64,000 nt of DNA from Planctomycetota bacterium (GTDB lineage Bacteria; Planctomycetota; Phycisphaerae; Phycisphaerales; SM1A02): contig QWPV01000003.1 of assembly GCA_003671055.1 (NCBI GenBank), forward strand, positions 1 to 64,000, given 5' to 3'. Shown here piece by piece: positions 61,588 through 64,000 of the stretch. The position numbers and the translations under genes are program-made. The stretch's first letter is position 1, and every line of letters begins with the position of its first letter. The notes beneath the pieces were generated by a model. It was not told where the DNA came from. It saw only the letters and a list, made by a program, of their open reading frames with translations, and did no database searches.

Positions 61588-62949
61588 TTAGCCGACGCCG
61601 CCGCCGGTGAGCGTAGAGAATCGATTCCAGTTCAGAACTGGGATCTGTGCGTCGCGCGCTTCCTTGAAGAGCGTCTCGTACTTCTCACGTGCTTCACGCG
61701 CCGCGACATACGCAGTGGTTTGTGATTCAGTCGCATCCGCTGGAAGCGGTGCAGGAAGTGCGGGCTCGCTACCGAGCACGATGAAATCGAGATCGCCAGT
61801 GAGGTCACTGCCATCGATAACTTCGCCGCCCCATGAGCGAATGCGCTCGCGGAGGAAGTCTGATTCGGCTGGCGTTGCACGACCATCTTTGTTCACATCA
61901 AATGCGCCGTGTACGAGGAACTTGAATCGGTAGTTTGGATCAAACACGGCGTTGGCGACGACGTCACCCTTGATGACAGGCTGACCCTTCGTCGAGCGCA
62001 GGACGCGGCAGGTTGAGGTGCGGTCGCCAACTTTGAGAATCTGAATGCTCGCCTTGCCACCGCTTCCTTGCTCTGCGCTTGCGACGATGCTTGCTGCATT
62101 GTCGAACACTTCGAAGGTCATGCCCGGCGTCACGCGGCTCTGGCTGCCGATCGAGATGAAGATGTTGCCGCTGGTTGGATCGATGCCTGCGACGGAGGCG
62201 TCGACGAGATCTGCTGGATTTGTTGCGCGTCCTGATGCAAGTTCAACCTTGCTCTGGAGTGCAGCGACTTTCTCGCTGAGTACAGAAACTTCTTCGCGCG
62301 ACTCATTGAGTTCGCGATCTTTCTCTGCAAGCGTGTTGCGCTGTGATTCTTCGAGTTCAACGCGGAATGTTTCGAATGCGGTGATCGCGGCGTTGAGCCG
62401 ATTCTGTGCGTCTTCTACAGCCGCGCGGAAATCACCAATCGTGCCGTCAACCTTTGCGAGTGCTGCCTGATGTTGCTTGTCCGATGCTGCACCCGATGCG
62501 CGAAGTGCTTCGGCTTGTTTGGTCGCATCCGCGAGGCGTGTGCGCAGCGAGCCCGCTTCATCGCTTCGTGCCTTCACTTGCTGGCGAAGATCACTCAGCG
62601 CGCCGCGCACGGTGTCGGTCTCTGTGAGATTGAGTGCAGTGCGTGTCGCTGCAAGATCAGCGTCATCCGAACCCATGAACTGCTGCACTGCTTGCGCGCG
62701 CTCAGCCATTTCGCCAAACACGCTGCGTTGATTGCCTGTGGCTGCTTCTTCAAGAACTTTCGCGTTGTCGCGGCCGCGCTCTTCGCTGCGAATGAAGGTC
62801 GCGAGTGCCTGCTCTGCCGCAACTGCCTTCTCGTGCTCATTCGTTTTGCCAACGAAGAAGATGATGGTGAGTGCGAGGAAAACGACACTCATCAGCACAA
62901 AGACGACGAGTCCGACGAGCATGCCAGTAGGGGCGGAGCGAGAAGCCAT
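61588..62949 (-). CDS. Membrane-anchored coiled-coil protein
   Basis: A 453-aa protein: one N-terminal helix (LVGLVVFVLMSVVFLALTII), a long coiled coil (residues ~40-240, e.g. ELEESQRNTLAEKDRELNES), then a C-terminal globular part (GNIFISIGSQSRVTPGMTFE, KGDVVANAVFDPNYRFKFLV). The ATG at 62949 has AGGAG ten bases upstream. Its stop is five bases before the acyltransferase start, so they are probably co-transcribed. No function known. Confidence 0.78.
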   Translation of the reverse strand: MASRSAPTGMLVGLVVFVLMSVVFLALTIIFFVGKTNEHEKAVAAEQALATFIRSEERGRDNAKVLEEAATGNQRSVFGEMAERAQAVQQFMGSDDADLAATRTALNLTETDTVRGALSDLRQQVKARSDEAGSLRTRLADATKQAEALRASGAASDKQHQAALAKVDGTIGDFRAAVEDAQNRLNAAITAFETFRVELEESQRNTLAEKDRELNESREEVSVLSEKVAALQSKVELASGRATNPADLVDASVAGIDPTSGNIFISIGSQSRVTPGMTFEVFDNAASIVASAEQGSGGKASIQILKVGDRTSTCRVLRSTKGQPVIKGDVVANAVFDPNYRFKFLVHGAFDVNKDGRATPAESDFLRERIRSWGGEVIDGSDLTGDLDFIVLGSEPALPAPLPADATESQTTAYVAAREAREKYETLFKEARDAQIPVLNWNRFSTLTGGGVG

Positions 62950-63107
62950 TGCAGAGAAACTCCTGTGCGGCGTTGGACCGGGTCCAAGCCAGTGGACGAG
63001 AGACGGATAACTAGACAACAAACTCTGAGCGGGGGAGTATCGCGCAAGACGCAGATTCCGTCAACGGCGGTGCATGAAGCGCGTTCGACCCTCGAATCGA
63101 GAGACGC

Positions 63108-64000
63108 TCACAGTCTGATCGACGCGAGCGCTTCGCTCGGCGTGGTGATCTGCGAACGCACGAGTTCGAGGGCAGCCGCTCGCAGGCTCAGCAGCGCGCC
63201 TTCAGATTGCGCGACTTTAGCGAGAGAACTTGCACTCGATCGACGCATGATTTCGTCGCGCGCGGCATCCGTCATCATCATGAGTTCATACGCGCCGATG
63301 CGACCGGAGTAGCCAGTCCCGCGACATTCACGGCATCCCACAGCTTCCGCGACGAACGCAAGTGGAGCGACGCCGTCGCTGCCGTTAATCCAGTCTGGAG
63401 GACATTCGCCGTGCAGCGGCTCGCGGACGATCATGCACGCACGACAGGTCCGACGCAGCAACCGCTGCGCGATGATGCCTTCGAGCGTACTCGTGATGAG
63501 GAACGGTTCGATCCCCATGTCGAGTAATCGCGTCGCAGCGCCCGCGGCATCGTTGGTGTGCAAGGTGGAGAACACGAGGTGGCCCGTGAGCGACGCTTGC
63601 ACCGCAGCTTCGGCGGTCTCTCGATCGCGAATTTCACCGATCATGATGATGTCAGGATCGTGGCGAAGAATTGCGCGAAGCCCAGCGGCGAAATCCAAAC
63701 CAACGCTGTGGTTCACTTGAATCTGATTCACGCCAGGGACGTTGTATTCCACCGGATCTTCAACCGTGATCGCCTTCGTGTCGCCCTTCACGATGCGGCG
63801 CAGTGATGCGTACAGCGTGGTCGATTTTCCACTTCCCGTCGGTCCCGTGACGAGCAGGATCCCGTGCGGACGCTGCACCAATGTGTCCCAGCGCGAGAGT
63901 AACTCGGGCGGCATGCCTAGTTCATCGAGACCCACAAGCACAGCCTTTTTCGAGAGCACGCGAAGCACCACGCCCTCGCCGTGCAGCATCGGAATGACGC
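63108..64000 (-). CDS. Type II secretion / type IV pilus ATPase (GspE/PilB), truncated at window edge
   Basis: The visible 297 residues cover the ATPase core: [10 protein letters not shown], Walker [13 protein letters not shown], Asp box TVEDPVEY, Walker [21 protein letters not shown], His box [16 protein letters not shown] and the zinc motif CRAC...CREC. These assign it to the GspE/PilB group and exclude PilT, which lacks the zinc cysteines. The frame continues upstream (VIPMLHGEG) beyond 64000, so the start lies outside. Confidence 0.93.
   Translation of the reverse strand, partial: VIPMLHGEGVVLRVLSKKAVLVGLDELGMPPELLSRWDTLVQRPHGILLVTGPTGSGKSTTLYASLRRIVKGDTKAITVEDPVEYNVPGVNQIQVNHSVGLDFAAGLRAILRHDPDIIMIGEIRDRETAEAAVQASLTGHLVFSTLHTNDAAGAATRLLDMGIEPFLITSTLEGIIAQRLLRRTCRACMIVREPLHGECPPDWINGSDGVAPLAFVAEAVGCRECRGTGYSGRIGAYELMMMTDAARDEIMRRSSASSLAKVAQSEGALLSLRAAALELVRSQITTPSEALASIRL

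Overview
The window looks like a piece of a Gram-negative, flagellated, high-GC bacterial chromosome, most likely a planctomycete of the Phycisphaerae type. The evidence is a sigma-54-linked flagellar cluster, outer-membrane and lipid A genes (lptB, an LpxL-like acyltransferase, a PagL-like barrel), NADH dehydrogenase subunits, and many Ala/Arg-rich lineage-type proteins (zinc-ribbon membrane proteins, a DUF6600-like protein, DUF1573, an RDD protein). The taxonomic call is inference; no 16S gene is present.

Layout: 1-1500 holds a 5'-truncated recA, tRNA-Leu(CAG), a strong terminator and a 10-bp tandem repeat. 1500-13000 is housekeeping: cysteine desulfurase, pgi, tal, tyrS, a diadenylate cyclase with its YbbR-like partner, and envelope proteins. 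13000-31400 is a flagellar cluster on one strand: TPR protein, FlgN-like protein, NtrB/NtrC-type kinase and regulator, flgB-flgC-fliE, fliF-G-H-I-J, a MotE-like protein, fliK-flgD-orf-flgE. Five candidate sigma-54 promoters lie in front of flgC, fliE, fliK and flgE (two), and rpoN is encoded 4.7 kb beyond flgE, so kinase, activator, sigma factor and target promoters all sit in this window. 31400-37400: PIN/TRAM protein, SRP 4.5S RNA, dnaX with a textbook -1 frameshift signal, ybaB, recR, rpoN.

37391-41554 is the strongest candidate for something new. A 4.1-kb block is bounded by a perfect 22-bp direct repeat, one copy being the last codons of rpoN. It carries four co-oriented genes for exported or membrane-anchored proteins, among them a 12-cysteine secreted protein and a DUF1573 protein. 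Its first gene is preceded by a promoter-like element whose -35/-10 spacer is a pure T8G8 homopolymer, as expected for slipped-strand (phase-variable) expression. No integrase or transposase is visible.

41600-64000: a TIGR01777 epimerase fused to a degenerate HAD-like domain, ilvE, MATE transporter, HEAT-repeat lipoprotein, metallo-beta-lactamase-fold protein, nuoD-nuoE-orf-nuoF, ybeY, CBS/CorC-type protein, lptB, PEGA lipoprotein, Nudix hydrolase, an orphan small-RNA candidate, PagL-like barrel, galE, a CapD/FlaA1-like dehydratase, a receiver-only regulator, LpxL-like acyltransferase, a coiled-coil membrane protein and a truncated PilB/GspE ATPase running off the right edge.

Across the window, eight genes have a TAnnnT hexamer ending 6-9 nt before the start codon and no Shine-Dalgarno. 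The same kind of hexamer sits in front of the tRNA and SRP RNA genes, which suggests that leaderless transcripts are common here.
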